Assembly: GCF_029581395.1 (NCBI RefSeq)
Contig: NZ_CP121113.1
Span: forward strand, 2,972,001 to 3,036,000
Length of the DNA: 64,000 nucleotides
Reading direction: 5' to 3'
DNA from: Roseinatronobacter sp. S2
Lineage (GTDB): Bacteria; Pseudomonadota; Alphaproteobacteria; Rhodobacterales; Rhodobacteraceae
Made by a program: the position numbers and the translations under genes. The notes below the pieces were generated by a model. That model was given only the letters and a program-made list of their open reading frames with translations, had not been told where the DNA came from and made no database searches. Positions 25,921 through 35,801 of this stretch are shown here, piece by piece (position 1 is the first letter of the stretch; each line of letters begins with the position of its first letter).

Positions 25921-27423
25921 TCAGTCGATCATCGGCAGCAGGCTGTCGACAGATGCTTTCGCGTCGCCATAGAACATCCGCGTGTTGTCCTTGTAAAACA
26001 GCGGGTTTTCAATGCCCGAATACCCTGTCCCCTGCCCGCGTTTGGACACGAAGACCTGTTTGGCCTTCCAGACTTCCAGAACCGGCATACCGGCAATGGG
26101 GCTGTTGGGGTCGTCTTGTGCGGCAGGGTTCACGATGTCATTGGACCCGATGACGATCACCACATCCGTGGACGGGAAGTCGTCATTGATCTCGTCCATT
26201 TCCAGCACGATGTCGTAGGGCACCTTGGCCTCGGCCAGCAGGACGTTCATATGCCCCGGCAAACGCCCCGCAACGGGGTGAATGGCGAAACGCACATTCT
26301 TGCCTTTGGCACGCAGCTTGCGGGTCAGTTCCGACACGGTTTGCTGCGCTTGCGCGACCGCCATGCCGTAACCTGGCACGATGACCACGCTGTCTGCGTC
26401 ATTCAGGGCCGCGGCCACGCCGCCTGCGTCAATGGCGATCTGCTCGCCCTCGACCGCCATCTGCGGGCCGGATGTGCCGCCAAAGCCGCCAAGAATGACG
26501 CTGATGAAGCTGCGGTTCATGGCCTTGCACATGATATAGCTCAGGATTGCGCCCGAACTGCCCACAAGCGCGCCCACAACAATCAGCAATTCATTGCCAA
26601 GGCTGAAGCCGATGGCCGCTGCCGCCCAGCCGGAATAGCTGTTGAGCATGGACACCACCACCGGCATATCGGCCCCGCCAATGCCCATGATCAGATGATA
26701 GCCGATGAACAACGCCAGCGCTGTCAGCACGATCAGCATGAAGATCGACGCGCCCGCACTTTCGGCAAAGGCCAGATACAGCCCCGCGAAAACAACCGAC
26801 AGGATCGCCGCACCCGCGTTCAGCATATGCCCGCCGGGCAGTTGTTTGGCGGCTGTGTCCACGCGGCCCGCCAGTTTGCCATAGGCAATGATCGACCCGG
26901 TGAAGGTGACCGCCCCGATCCAGATGCCGATCATCAACTCAACCCGCAGAATTGTCACCTCGACAGCGGTTTTCTTGCCGATGATGGCTGCAAAATTGCT
27001 CAGGCTTAGCCACAGTTCATAGGCGGGGACTGACATCAGCCCCTCTGGCTGCGGGAAGGGCAAGGCGTTTTCGGCGAACACCTGCGCCACGCGATCAATT
27101 TCCAGATGCGCGTTCAACCCCACCAGCACGGCGGCCAGACCCACCAGCGAGTGCATGAAGGCCACAAGTTCCGGCATTTGTGTCATCTGCACGCGGGTCG
27201 CAAGCTGCCAGCCGACAATGCCGCCGATTGCGATCAGCACGACAGTCAGCCCCCACATGCCCGAACCGGGGCCGACCAGCATGGCCAGCACGGCCACAGT
27301 CATGCCCGCAATGCCATACCAGATTGCGCGTTTCGCGCTTTCCTGCCCTGACAGACCGCCAAGCGACAGGACAAAGAGAACTGTCGCAACCGCATAGGCC
27401 GCAACTGTAAATCCGAAATCCAT
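25921..27423 (-). CDS. pntB: NAD(P) transhydrogenase subunit beta
   Basis: Membrane subunit of the proton-translocating transhydrogenase, which uses the proton gradient to reduce NADP+ with NADH. 500 residues: about nine transmembrane helices form domain II (residues 1-280), followed by the soluble NADP-binding domain III with [12 protein letters not shown] near residue 350 and [10 protein letters not shown] near 425. AGGAGG lies ahead of the ATG. It starts 18 nt after the pntA stop, and the operon ends at the terminator downstream. Confidence 0.97.
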   Translation of the reverse strand: MDFGFTVAAYAVATVLFVLSLGGLSGQESAKRAIWYGIAGMTVAVLAMLVGPGSGMWGLTVVLIAIGGIVGWQLATRVQMTQMPELVAFMHSLVGLAAVLVGLNAHLEIDRVAQVFAENALPFPQPEGLMSVPAYELWLSLSNFAAIIGKKTAVEVTILRVELMIGIWIGAVTFTGSIIAYGKLAGRVDTAAKQLPGGHMLNAGAAILSVVFAGLYLAFAESAGASIFMLIVLTALALFIGYHLIMGIGGADMPVVVSMLNSYSGWAAAAIGFSLGNELLIVVGALVGSSGAILSYIMCKAMNRSFISVILGGFGGTSGPQMAVEGEQIAIDAGGVAAALNDADSVVIVPGYGMAVAQAQQTVSELTRKLRAKGKNVRFAIHPVAGRLPGHMNVLLAEAKVPYDIVLEMDEINDDFPSTDVVIVIGSNDIVNPAAQDDPNSPIAGMPVLEVWKAKQVFVSKRGQGTGYSGIENPLFYKDNTRMFYGDAKASVDSLLPMID

Positions 27424-27441
27424 CTCTTATTCCTCCTGCCG

Positions 27442-29010
27442 TCAGGATTTCTGGAACATGGCGAGCATGCGCCGTGTCACCATGAAACCACCAAAGATAT
27501 TCACTGCCGCCATCAGAAGCGCCAGCGCCGCCAGAACCGTGATCAACCCCGAGGTTGACCCGATCTGCAACAACGCACCCACGATGATGATCGAGGAAAT
27601 TGCGTTGGTCACAGCCATCAGGGGCGTGTGCAGCGAATGCGACACTTTCCAGATCACCTGGAAGCCCACAAAGACCGCCAGAACGAAAATGATGAAATTG
27701 CGCATGAAGGATTCAGGCGCAACCAGCCCGACGGCCAGCACAAATGCCGCGCCACCTGCCAAAAGCGCCACTTGGGTTTTGGTCTGCGCCTTGAAGGCCG
27801 CGATTTCATTCGCGCGCTTTTCCTCTGGCGTCAGTTCCTTGACCTTTTCCTTGGGCTTGGCGGCAATCGCCTTTACCTTGGGTGGCGGCGGCGGGAAGGT
27901 GATTTCACCTTCATGCGTGACAGTCGCCCCGCGGATGACGTCATCTTCCATATTGTGGTTAATGACGCCGTCCTTGGCCGGTGTCAGATCATGCAGCATG
28001 TGACGGATGTTCGTCGCATACAGCGTGGACGACTGCGTGGCCATGCGTGAGGGGAAATCAGTGTAGCCAATGATGATGACACCGTTTTCCGTCACAAGGC
28101 GTTCATCCGGCACGGTCAGATCGCAATTGCCCCCCTTTTCGGCCGCAAGGTCAATGATAACGGAGCCTGGCTTCATCATCTGGACCATGTCTTCGGTCCA
28201 TAGTTTCGGCGCGGGGCGGCCCGGAATCAGCGCTGTGGTGATAACAATGTCCACATCGGGGGCCAGTTCGCGGAACTTTTCCAACTGCTTTTCGCGGAAC
28301 TCGGGGCTGGACGGGGCTGCATAACCGCCCGTGGCCGCACCGTCCTGAGACTCCTCGAAATCAAGGAACACAAATTCCGCACCCATGGATTCGATCTGCT
28401 CGGCCACTTCGGGGCGCACATCGAAGGCCATTGTAATGGCCCCAAGGCTGGTGGATGTGCCAATGGCTGCAAGGCCAGCAACACCGGCGCCCACAATCAG
28501 CACGCGCGCGGGCGGCACCTTGCCTGCCGCAGTCACCTGTCCGGTGAAGAAGCGGCCAAAGTTATTGCCAGCCTCGATGACCGCGCGGTAGCCTGCGATA
28601 TTGGCCATGGACGACAACGCATCCATTTTCTGCGCACGCGAAATCCGTGGCACCATGTCCATGGCAATGGCGGTCGCGCCCTGATCCTTGGCGGCGGCCA
28701 GCAGGTCTTCGCTTTGTGCGGGCCAGAAGAAGGAAATCAGTGTCTGGCCTTTTTTCAGGCTTTTGACCTCGTCCAGGGATGGTTCGCGCACCTTGATGAC
28801 GACATCAACCGCGTCGATCAGGGCTGTGGCGTCCTTCACGACGGTCACACCGGCCTTTTCATATGTTTCATCATTAAAGCCCGCAGCCACACCCGCACCG
28901 GATTGCACGAAACATTCATGCCCCAGTTTCTGGATCTGCGTTGCGCTGTCTGGTGTCAGCGCGACACGCGCCTCACCCGATTTGATTTCCTTTAAGGCCC
29001 CGACTTTCAC
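27442..29010 (-). CDS. pntA: NAD(P) transhydrogenase subunit alpha
   Basis: 522 residues. The soluble domain I binds NAD(H) (about residues 1-380; Rossmann motif [10 protein letters not shown] near 170). A Lys/Glu/Pro-rich linker follows ([14 protein letters not shown]), then about four transmembrane helices. This is the fused PntAA-PntAB form found in E. coli, not the split form with separate pntAA and pntAB genes. The frame is open 25 codons further upstream, but the start is best placed at GTG 29010, where the conserved Lys-Val-Gly-Ala-Leu-Lys-Glu begins and an AGGGGG ribosome-binding site lies 7 nt ahead. Confidence 0.93.
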   Translation of the reverse strand: MKVGALKEIKSGEARVALTPDSATQIQKLGHECFVQSGAGVAAGFNDETYEKAGVTVVKDATALIDAVDVVIKVREPSLDEVKSLKKGQTLISFFWPAQSEDLLAAAKDQGATAIAMDMVPRISRAQKMDALSSMANIAGYRAVIEAGNNFGRFFTGQVTAAGKVPPARVLIVGAGVAGLAAIGTSTSLGAITMAFDVRPEVAEQIESMGAEFVFLDFEESQDGAATGGYAAPSSPEFREKQLEKFRELAPDVDIVITTALIPGRPAPKLWTEDMVQMMKPGSVIIDLAAEKGGNCDLTVPDERLVTENGVIIIGYTDFPSRMATQSSTLYATNIRHMLHDLTPAKDGVINHNMEDDVIRGATVTHEGEITFPPPPPKVKAIAAKPKEKVKELTPEEKRANEIAAFKAQTKTQVALLAGGAAFVLAVGLVAPESFMRNFIIFVLAVFVGFQVIWKVSHSLHTPLMAVTNAISSIIIVGALLQIGSTSGLITVLAALALLMAAVNIFGGFMVTRRMLAMFQKS

Positions 29011-29446
29011 GCGCCGTCCCCCTTTCTTCAGGTTAACCGAATTTTGCGACCGCAAAATGCGTTCTTTTTGGCATCGCGCTTGCATACCCTGCGCAAGATT
29101 GTTTCACAAGCAGGCAATAAGATTTGCCGGATACATGCAAGGACATACCCGAAGGCCCACATCACCGGCACGAACGCGGCTTTCAGCTATTCTAGAATAT
29201 CAGCTACTTGCATTCCCCCACTCGAACAAGCCCGGAATGCCACAACAACATGTGCAACCGCGACAGAATGCGATTTTTTTGCGCGATAATTGCTAATTCC
29301 TGCCAAAAAACCGGCATCCCGAACCCACACCGGCTGCATGCCCACCGTGCGCGGTGAATCGCCCGCGCTTTTCCACCGTCAGATCAAAACAAACTTGACC
29401 TTGCACGGCACAAGCGGCACCCATAATCCACATACCGGAGGGACAT
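29011..29446. other. Divergent promoter region between pntA and kynU
   Basis: 436 nt without a credible gene. It must hold the pnt promoter (leftward) and the kynU promoter (rightward). It contains the 18-bp palindrome at 29041-29058 and an AT-rich patch near 29270-29300. Near kynU, TTGACC (29395-29400) and CATAAT (29422-29427) resemble promoter boxes but are 21 nt apart, too far for a standard sigma-70 promoter. Confidence 0.5.
29041..29058 (-). promoter_or_regulatory. Perfect palindrome upstream of pntA (candidate operator)
   Basis: ATTTTGCG-AC-CGCAAAAT, two 8-bp arms with a 2-nt spacer. It lies 30-48 nt before the pntA start codon, in the region where a promoter and its operator would be. 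Confidence 0.5.
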
Positions 29447-30640
29447 ATGACCGATTTCGCCGCCACCCGTGCCATGTTCGATCTGCCCGAAGGGGTGATT
29501 TATCTTGACGGCAATTCGCTTGGCCCCCTGCCCCGCGCCGTTGCCACGCGCGTTGGGCGCGCCATCACAGACGAATGGGGCCAGATGGTCATTACCGGCT
29601 GGAACCGCGCGGGCTGGATGGACCTGCCTGCGCGCGTGGGCGACCGTGTGGGGCGGCTTATCGGTGCGCCTGCGGGCAGTGTGATCATGGGCGACACACT
29701 GTCGATCAAGGTCTATCAGGCGCTTGCCTCGGCGCTGGAGTTGCGCGCTGATCGCCGTGTTATCCTGTCTGATACTGGGAACTTTCCATCAGATCTGTAT
29801 ATGGCCGACGGGCTGTGCCGCACGCTTGGCCCCGATTACCGGCTGAAAACCGTGCCCCCAGAAGTGGTGGAAAGCGCCATCGACGACACGATTGCCGTGC
29901 TGATGATCACCGAAGTGGATTACCGCACAGGGCGCAAACACGACATGGCGCGCCTGATCGCCAAGGCGCATGAACACGGCGCGCTGGTGGTCTGGGATCT
30001 GGCCCATTCGGCAGGGGCGATTCCCGTTGATGTGGCGGGTGCGGATACGGATTTTGCGGTCGGGTGCAGCTACAAATATCTGAATTCCGGCCCCGGTGGC
30101 CCTGCCTTCATCTATGTCGCGCCGCGTCTGGTGGGCAAGGTGCAGCCCGCGCTTTCGGGCTGGCTGGGCCATGAAGCGCCCTTTGCCTTCGATCTGGAGT
30201 ATCGCCCCGGCCCCGGAATTGAACGGATGCGTGTGGGCACGCCGCCCATTTTGCAACTGGTGGCCCTTGATGCCGCGCTGGATGTCTGGGACGGGGTTGA
30301 TATGAACGATCTGCGCGCGCGCTCGCTGGAGTTGCAGCAGATATTCATCGACCGTGTTGCAGCGGGTGCGCCCGAACTGCGGCTTGCCTCGCCCGTTGAT
30401 GGACATGCGCGCGGCTCTCAGGTCAGTTTTCACCATGAAGACGGCTATGCCATCATTCAGGCCCTGATTGCCGAAGGCGTTATCGGGGATTTTCGCGCCC
30501 CTGACATTCTGCGCTTTGGGTTCACACCGCTGTATCTGACACCGCAAGATGTGACCAAGGCCGCTGACACACTTTGCGCCATTATTCAGCACCGCCGCTG
30601 GGACCAGCCGGAATTCAAGACACGTTCAAAAGTTACCTGA
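29447..30640 (+). CDS. kynU: Kynureninase
   Basis: PLP enzyme of tryptophan breakdown that cleaves kynurenine to anthranilate and alanine. The 397 residues include the N-terminal Tyr-Leu-Asp-Gly-Asn-Ser-Leu-Gly-Pro-Leu-Pro, Trp-Asp-Leu-Ala-His-Ser-Ala-Gly (Asp184 contacts the PLP ring nitrogen), and Cys-Ser-Tyr-Lys-Tyr-Leu-Asn-Ser-Gly-Pro-Gly-Gly, where Lys210 forms the internal aldimine. The tail has Arg-Gly-Ser-Gln-Val-Ser-Phe and Asp-Ile-Leu-Arg-Phe-Gly-Phe-Thr-Pro-Leu-Tyr. A GGAGG ribosome-binding site precedes the ATG. No kynA or kynB is in this window, so the rest of the pathway must be elsewhere or absent. Confidence 0.95.
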   Translation: MTDFAATRAMFDLPEGVIYLDGNSLGPLPRAVATRVGRAITDEWGQMVITGWNRAGWMDLPARVGDRVGRLIGAPAGSVIMGDTLSIKVYQALASALELRADRRVILSDTGNFPSDLYMADGLCRTLGPDYRLKTVPPEVVESAIDDTIAVLMITEVDYRTGRKHDMARLIAKAHEHGALVVWDLAHSAGAIPVDVAGADTDFAVGCSYKYLNSGPGGPAFIYVAPRLVGKVQPALSGWLGHEAPFAFDLEYRPGPGIERMRVGTPPILQLVALDAALDVWDGVDMNDLRARSLELQQIFIDRVAAGAPELRLASPVDGHARGSQVSFHHEDGYAIIQALIAEGVIGDFRAPDILRFGFTPLYLTPQDVTKAADTLCAIIQHRRWDQPEFKTRSKVT

Positions 30641-30736
30641 CCCCCGAATCAGGCGTGTATTCCCATTGTGCTGCCATATTTTGCGGCTAGGGTGCATTTT
30701 GCCCGAAGCGGCAAGGCAAAACAGCATTTTTGGCAG

Positions 30737-32083
30737 ATGGACAGCAGATTGCAGGCGCACCCTTCCCTGGTTTCAAGACTGATGCGCGGCGCGGCATTGA
30801 CAGGCGGCAGCTTCGTGCTGGCACAGGTCATGCGCTTCGGCTCGAACCTTATTCTTGCGCGATTGCTGTTTCCCGATGCGTTCGGGTTGATGGCGCTGGT
30901 CACCATGATCCTGTTTGGCCTGACCATGCTGTCAGATGCAGGTGTGCAGCAATCCATCATGCAAAACGCGCGGGGGGATGACCGCGATTTTCTGAATACC
31001 GCGTTTACGCTGAACGCGGCGCGCGGGGTGGTGCTGTGGCTGTTGGCCTGCGCGCTGGCATGGCCTGCGGCCGCATTTTATGATGCGCCTGAACTTTTCC
31101 TTGTTCTGCCTGTCTGCGCGGTATCGCTGCTGCTGTCCGGCCTTGCGCCCACGCGGGTCTTCACCGCCGAGCGGCATATCAGACTGGGCCGCATTATGGT
31201 TGTCCAGCTTACGTCACAGGTCGTGGGCATTGTGGTCATGATTGCGTTTGCATGGGGCACAGGCAGCTACTGGGCCATGGTCTGGGGCATGGTCAGTGCG
31301 GCAATTGTGAAACTGGGGCTGGAATGGTCCATCATTCCCGGCCAGACCAACCGCCTGCGCTGGGAACGCAGTGCTGCACGCGAGTTGTTGCGCTTTGGCG
31401 GCTGGATCATGATGTCATCAGGCTTCGGGTTTCTGCTGGCGCAAGGCGACCGTGCAATTCTGGGCTATTTCTATTCGCTGGCCCAACTGGGCATTTACAA
31501 CATCGCCTGGTTTCTGGCCGCATTTCCGGTGATGCTGATGCAGGCCATGATCGAGAAAATGCTGATTCCGGCCTATCGCGAATCCTTTGACGCCGAAAAT
31601 GGCGAGGGCCCAGCGAAACTGCGACGCATACGCTACATGCTGACGGCGGGCGTGATGGCAATGCTGGCAGTGATGGCGCTCATGGGACCATGGCTCATAA
31701 GCCTGCTGTATGATGACCGCTATGCGCTGGCTGGCCCTATGATTGTGCTGATAAGCTGCGCGCAACTGCTGCCGCTGATCGGCGAAACCTATCAGCATGC
31801 GGCCCTTGCCCGCGGCGAATCGCGGCTGTTCTTTCGGCTGACCGCGTTTCGCGCACTGACCCAAAGCGCGCTGTTTCTGACGGGGTTTTTGCTGATGGGC
31901 CTGCCCGGCGCACTGGCCGGACAGGCGCTGGCGGCAGTGCTGGTGTATCCGGCAGTGGTGCGGCTGGCGCGGCATACGGGCGTTTGGGACAAAACCCATG
32001 ATCTGGTGTTTTTTCTGGCGGCGCTGTGCATTATCGCGCTGGCATTGCTGATAAACGGCGACATCCTGACTGCGCTTAGGTAA
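30737..32083 (+). CDS. Oligosaccharide flippase family membrane protein (MOP superfamily)
   Basis: About 448 residues with roughly 12 to 14 transmembrane helices. The N-terminal Gly-Gly-Ser-Phe-Val-Leu-Ala-Gln and Leu-Ala-Arg-Leu-Leu-Phe-Pro-Asp-Ala-Phe-Gly-Leu-Met-Ala are typical of the PST/Wzx branch that flips lipid-linked sugars or moves polysaccharide precursors. No glycosyltransferase genes lie nearby, so the substrate is unknown. The start is uncertain: a GTG at 30668, ATG 30737 and ATG 30782 are all possible and none has a good ribosome-binding site. I chose 30737 because the amphipathic segment before the first helix then has the usual length. It follows kynU by 96 nt on the same strand. 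Confidence 0.78.
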   Translation: MDSRLQAHPSLVSRLMRGAALTGGSFVLAQVMRFGSNLILARLLFPDAFGLMALVTMILFGLTMLSDAGVQQSIMQNARGDDRDFLNTAFTLNAARGVVLWLLACALAWPAAAFYDAPELFLVLPVCAVSLLLSGLAPTRVFTAERHIRLGRIMVVQLTSQVVGIVVMIAFAWGTGSYWAMVWGMVSAAIVKLGLEWSIIPGQTNRLRWERSAARELLRFGGWIMMSSGFGFLLAQGDRAILGYFYSLAQLGIYNIAWFLAAFPVMLMQAMIEKMLIPAYRESFDAENGEGPAKLRRIRYMLTAGVMAMLAVMALMGPWLISLLYDDRYALAGPMIVLISCAQLLPLIGETYQHAALARGESRLFFRLTAFRALTQSALFLTGFLLMGLPGALAGQALAAVLVYPAVVRLARHTGVWDKTHDLVFFLAALCIIALALLINGDILTALR

Positions 32084-32188
32084 CGGCCTGCGCTGCTCGG
32101 GATTGCCGCGCAGGTTACGGATTATAAACTTTCATCATGCTTAGTTGCCCCACAGACCAGCAAGAAGCGGTCGATTCGGAGCAGCGGA

Positions 32189-32929
32189 ATGCCCAAACCC
32201 AGCGACACAACGGCGGCCATAGCGCTGCAATGGCTTTATCCCGCCATCGCCACCGTATTGGTCAGTGTCATTTCCGTATCGGCGGCCCAATCCCGTGGCA
32301 CGGCGCCCGCTGACCCGTCGCAGTTGTGCCTGACGGCGGCACACCACGCCGCACGCCAGCATAATGTGCCCTTCGATGTGATGCATAAAGTCTCGCTCGT
32401 GGAAACCGGCCGCCAGAGCGCGGCAGGCGTGACCCCTTGGCCATGGGCCGTGCATGCCACCGCGCAAGGCCACTGGCCCGCAACACGCGAAGGGGCGCTT
32501 GCCATCATCCGGTCGGCATTGAATGCCGGACATAGCAATATCGACATCGGTTGCTTCCAGATCAACTACCACTGGCATAGCGAAAACTTCGCGTCACTGG
32601 ATGCGATGCTGGACCCCGCACAGAACGCCGATTACGCCGCGCACCTGTTGCACGGCCATTATCAACGGCTGGGGTCGTGGACAGCGGCGGTCGGCGCGTA
32701 TCATTCCGCAACACCCGAACTGGCGCAGCGCTATATCGCGCGCTTCAATGCCATTGCGACGAATTCGCGCAGCACGGCCAGCCCGACACCACCCCCGCAA
32801 GGCACACAAACAACCTATGCACTGCTGCAATCCGGCGCGGGCGGGGCGTTGGGGTCACTTGTGTCGCAGTCGCTGACGCAGACGCAGACCACGCGCCCCT
32901 TTGTGGATACAGGACTGCAACGCCCATGA
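32189..32929 (+). CDS. sltF: SltF-like flagellar lytic transglycosylase
   Basis: 246 residues with an N-terminal hydrophobic export segment (about 15-33) and an SLT domain. The catalytic Glu72 lies in Val-Ser-Leu-Val-Glu-Thr-Gly-Arg, and the typical second motif is Asp-Ile-Gly-Cys-Phe-Gln-Ile-Asn-Tyr near residue 118. Ala-Val-Gly-Ala-Tyr-His-Ser further on matches the third. The Ser/Thr/Gln-rich tail resembles the flexible end of Rhodobacter sphaeroides SltF, which opens the cell wall for the flagellar rod. The stop overlaps the flhA start by 4 nt (ATGA), supporting the flagellar role. The assignment is from motifs and position. Confidence 0.82.
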   Translation: MPKPSDTTAAIALQWLYPAIATVLVSVISVSAAQSRGTAPADPSQLCLTAAHHAARQHNVPFDVMHKVSLVETGRQSAAGVTPWPWAVHATAQGHWPATREGALAIIRSALNAGHSNIDIGCFQINYHWHSENFASLDAMLDPAQNADYAAHLLHGHYQRLGSWTAAVGAYHSATPELAQRYIARFNAIATNSRSTASPTPPPQGTQTTYALLQSGAGGALGSLVSQSLTQTQTTRPFVDTGLQRP

Positions 32930-35013
32930 CCCAGCTAAGCGCAAAAGCCCTGTTCAGCCCGACTGTTTTGCTGGCATTGGCATTGATGGCCATCATCGTC
33001 ATGATGATCCTGCCGGTGCCGGCATGGCTGCTGGACCTTGGTCTGGCGACATCTTTCGCACTGGCGATTTTGATGTTCACGGTCACGTTGTTCATACAGC
33101 GCCCGCTTGATTTTTCGATCTTCCCGACAGTCCTTCTGGCCTCGCTCATGTTGCGGCTGTCGTTGAATGTGTCCTCCACCAAACTGATTATCGGCGAAGG
33201 GCATACAGGCACCGGCGCTGCGGGCGGGGTCATTCAGGGCTTTGCCAGCTTCGTGATGGGCGGGTCGGTTTTTCTGGGCGTCGTGATCTTTCTTGTGCTG
33301 CTGATCGTCAATTTCATCGTCATAACCAAAGGTGCGGGCCGTATGGCCGAAGTTGGCGCGCGATTCGCCCTTGACGGGATGCCGGGCAAACAACTGGCCA
33401 TCGACAGCGATATGTCCGCAGGCGCAATCGACCATCAGGAAGCCAAGCGGCGGCGCGAAACCGAACAGGCTGAAACAAATTTCTACGGGTCGCTGGACGG
33501 TGCGTCGAAATTCGTCAAGGGCGATGCGGTCGCGGGCCTGCTGATCACGCTGCTGAACATTGTCATGGGGCTGATCAATGGCACGATGATGCACGGGATG
33601 AGTCTGGGGTCCGCCTTTGAAACCTATGCCATTCTGACCGTCGGTGACGGGTTGGTGTCACAAATTCCGGCTGTCATTATTTCAATCGGGGCGGCCCTGC
33701 TTTTGGCGCGCGGCGGGGCAAATGGCGCCACTGATAGTGCACTTTTCGAACAATTGGGCCGCCACCCGTCGGCATTGGCAACCGTGGGCATGCTGATGGC
33801 CCTGTTTGCGTTTGTTCCCGGCCTGCCCTTCGTGCCGTTTGTCATCGGGGCCACGGTTCTTCTGGGGCTGGCATGGATGGCCCAGCAAGCGCAGGCCCGC
33901 CTGCGCGCCGAAGCGGCCATGCCCGCCACGCTGGCGGACCTCGCGCCCGAACGCATGCTGGGCGATGATCTGGATGTTGATGAAATACATGTTCAGTTCG
34001 CCCCCGATCTGGTGCCCATGGTGCTGGACCCCGGCATTGGTCTGGATGCGCGCATTTCCTCTATACGGTCGCATATTGCGCGGAATTTCGGTTTGATCCT
34101 GCCGGAAATCCGGCTGACAGATGATGCCAGCCTGCCTGCCGGCAGCTATGCAATTCTTATTCAGGGCGTCGAGCAGGCCCGCGACCAACTTCGCCCCGGC
34201 AAGGTGCTGGCGCTGGTTCAGGACGCGTCCGGCTTCGATTTGCAGGGCGAAGATGTGCGCGAGCCTGTCTACAAGGCCCCCGCGCGCTGGATCGATGCCC
34301 GCGATCAGGAAGAAGCGGCCCTTGGCGGAACCACGGTCGTCAACCCGACAGAGGTTCTGGCCACCCATCTGCTGGAAGTGCTGAAAGCGAATTTTGGGCG
34401 TTTGCTGAACTACAAAAGCCTGAACCGCATTCTGGATGAAATGACACGGCTGTCGGATTCGTCGCGCGCCGATGCCAACAAGCGTTTGCTGAACGAGCTG
34501 ATCCCCGACAAGGTGCCTGTGGAATTGCTGCTGGCCGTGTTGCGCCTGTTGCTGGAAGAACGGGTTTCCATTCGCAACCTGCCCCTTATTCTGGAAGCTA
34601 TCGCAGAAATTCGTGGCGCATTGCACGGGCCGGAATCGGTGTGCGAACATGTGCGCCAGCGGTTGGGCTTCCAGCTGGTCGCCCCCCTGAAGCGCAGCGA
34701 CGGCACGCTGCCGCTCATCCAGCTTGCCCCTGACTGGGAAGACATATTCACAACCTATCAACTGTCAGGCGATCACGGTGCCGCTGATGTTGCCCTCCCC
34801 CCCGAGGATTTCGCCCGCCTGACCGACCGTGTGGCCGAAAAACTGGGTAATTTGGCGCAAAACGGTGAAAGCCCAGCACTTGTCACATCCGCCCACAGGC
34901 GGCGCTTTCTGCGCACGGTGCTGACAGCAAAGGGGCTGGTCACGCCAGTTCTGTCCTATGAAGAAATCGGACTGGAAGCGCGCCCTGCCCTTTTGGGAAC
35001 AATCGCCACATGA
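32926..35013 (+). CDS. flhA: Flagellar export gate protein FlhA
   Basis: Core of the flagellar type III export gate. 695 residues: about eight transmembrane helices in the first 330, including the FHIPEP signature region Gly-Arg-Met-Ala-Glu-Val-Gly-Ala-Arg-Phe-Ala-Leu-Asp-Gly-Met-Pro-Gly-Lys-Gln, then the large cytoplasmic domain that docks chaperone-substrate complexes and builds the nonameric ring. I place the start at the ATG overlapping the sltF stop; the frame is open further upstream but there it is antisense-like, Arg/His-rich sequence. The stop overlaps fliR by 4 nt. Confidence 0.97.
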   Translation: MTQLSAKALFSPTVLLALALMAIIVMMILPVPAWLLDLGLATSFALAILMFTVTLFIQRPLDFSIFPTVLLASLMLRLSLNVSSTKLIIGEGHTGTGAAGGVIQGFASFVMGGSVFLGVVIFLVLLIVNFIVITKGAGRMAEVGARFALDGMPGKQLAIDSDMSAGAIDHQEAKRRRETEQAETNFYGSLDGASKFVKGDAVAGLLITLLNIVMGLINGTMMHGMSLGSAFETYAILTVGDGLVSQIPAVIISIGAALLLARGGANGATDSALFEQLGRHPSALATVGMLMALFAFVPGLPFVPFVIGATVLLGLAWMAQQAQARLRAEAAMPATLADLAPERMLGDDLDVDEIHVQFAPDLVPMVLDPGIGLDARISSIRSHIARNFGLILPEIRLTDDASLPAGSYAILIQGVEQARDQLRPGKVLALVQDASGFDLQGEDVREPVYKAPARWIDARDQEEAALGGTTVVNPTEVLATHLLEVLKANFGRLLNYKSLNRILDEMTRLSDSSRADANKRLLNELIPDKVPVELLLAVLRLLLEERVSIRNLPLILEAIAEIRGALHGPESVCEHVRQRLGFQLVAPLKRSDGTLPLIQLAPDWEDIFTTYQLSGDHGAADVALPPEDFARLTDRVAEKLGNLAQNGESPALVTSAHRRRFLRTVLTAKGLVTPVLSYEEIGLEARPALLGTIAT

Positions 35014-35801
35014 CCCCCGACATGTTTGATGCGCTTCTGGCCCATATCGACAGCCTGATGCCGGAACTGGTCAACGGTTTTGGCGTCTTTCTGCGGGTGG
35101 GCGCAATGATGGCGCTGATGCCCGCGTTTGGCGAAACTGTCATTCCGGTGCGGGTGCGGCTTGCACTTGCCATTGCGTTCACACTGATCATCACCCCCGC
35201 CATCGGCACCGACCTGCCACAACTTCGCGGCGGCCCGGTCCCGCTGGTTACTGTTATTGCGGCCGAAGGGCTTGCCGGTCTGACACTGGGTGTGGGGTTG
35301 CGGCTGTTTGTAATTGCCTTGCAGACTGCGGGCACAATCGCTGCACAGGCGACTTCGCTTTCGCAATTCTTCGGCGGCGCGGGCGTGGACCCGCAACCTG
35401 CCATGTCGCAGATCCTTGTCATGGCGGGGCTGGCACTTGCGGTCATGAACGGGCTGCATGTCCGGTTGGCGGAATTTCTGATCCTGTCCTACAGCTTCTT
35501 TCCTCCGGGGCAATTTCCGGGCGGGGGCAATATGGGCGACTGGGGCACGACGCAAGTGTCGCGAGCCTTCACGCTGGCGTTCACACTCGCCATGCCGTTT
35601 GTCATCATGTCGGTGCTTTACTATGTGGCCCTTGGGGCGATCAACAAGGCGATGCCGCAATTGATGGTCGCATTCGTTGGTGCACCAGCAATCACCTTCG
35701 CGGGCCTTGCATTGCTGTTTTTATCCGCGCCCCTGATCCTGCCGCTGTGGCATTCGGCATTTGAAGGCTTCATCGCAGACCCTACGGGCACCCCCCGATG
35801 A
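35010..35801 (+). CDS. fliR: Flagellar export gate protein FliR
   Basis: Integral membrane component of the FliP-FliQ-FliR export channel. 263 residues with six hydrophobic segments; characteristic stretches are Gly-Ala-Met-Met-Ala-Leu-Met-Pro-Ala-Phe-Gly near the N-terminus, Glu-Gly-Leu-Ala-Gly-Leu-Thr-Leu-Gly near residue 85 and Asn-Gly-Leu-His near 148. It overlaps flhA and flhB by 4 nt at either end. fliP is not in this window although fliQ is. Confidence 0.95.
   Translation: MTPDMFDALLAHIDSLMPELVNGFGVFLRVGAMMALMPAFGETVIPVRVRLALAIAFTLIITPAIGTDLPQLRGGPVPLVTVIAAEGLAGLTLGVGLRLFVIALQTAGTIAAQATSLSQFFGGAGVDPQPAMSQILVMAGLALAVMNGLHVRLAEFLILSYSFFPPGQFPGGGNMGDWGTTQVSRAFTLAFTLAMPFVIMSVLYYVALGAINKAMPQLMVAFVGAPAITFAGLALLFLSAPLILPLWHSAFEGFIADPTGTPR

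Noticed and set aside
29395..29427. Sigma-70-like promoter before kynU (TTGACC and CATAAT)
   Set aside because: The spacing is 21 nt, outside the 16-18 nt range, so I did not call it a promoter.
30641..30662. CCTGA/TCAGG hairpin at the end of kynU as a terminator
   Set aside because: Five base pairs and no T-run; too weak to call.
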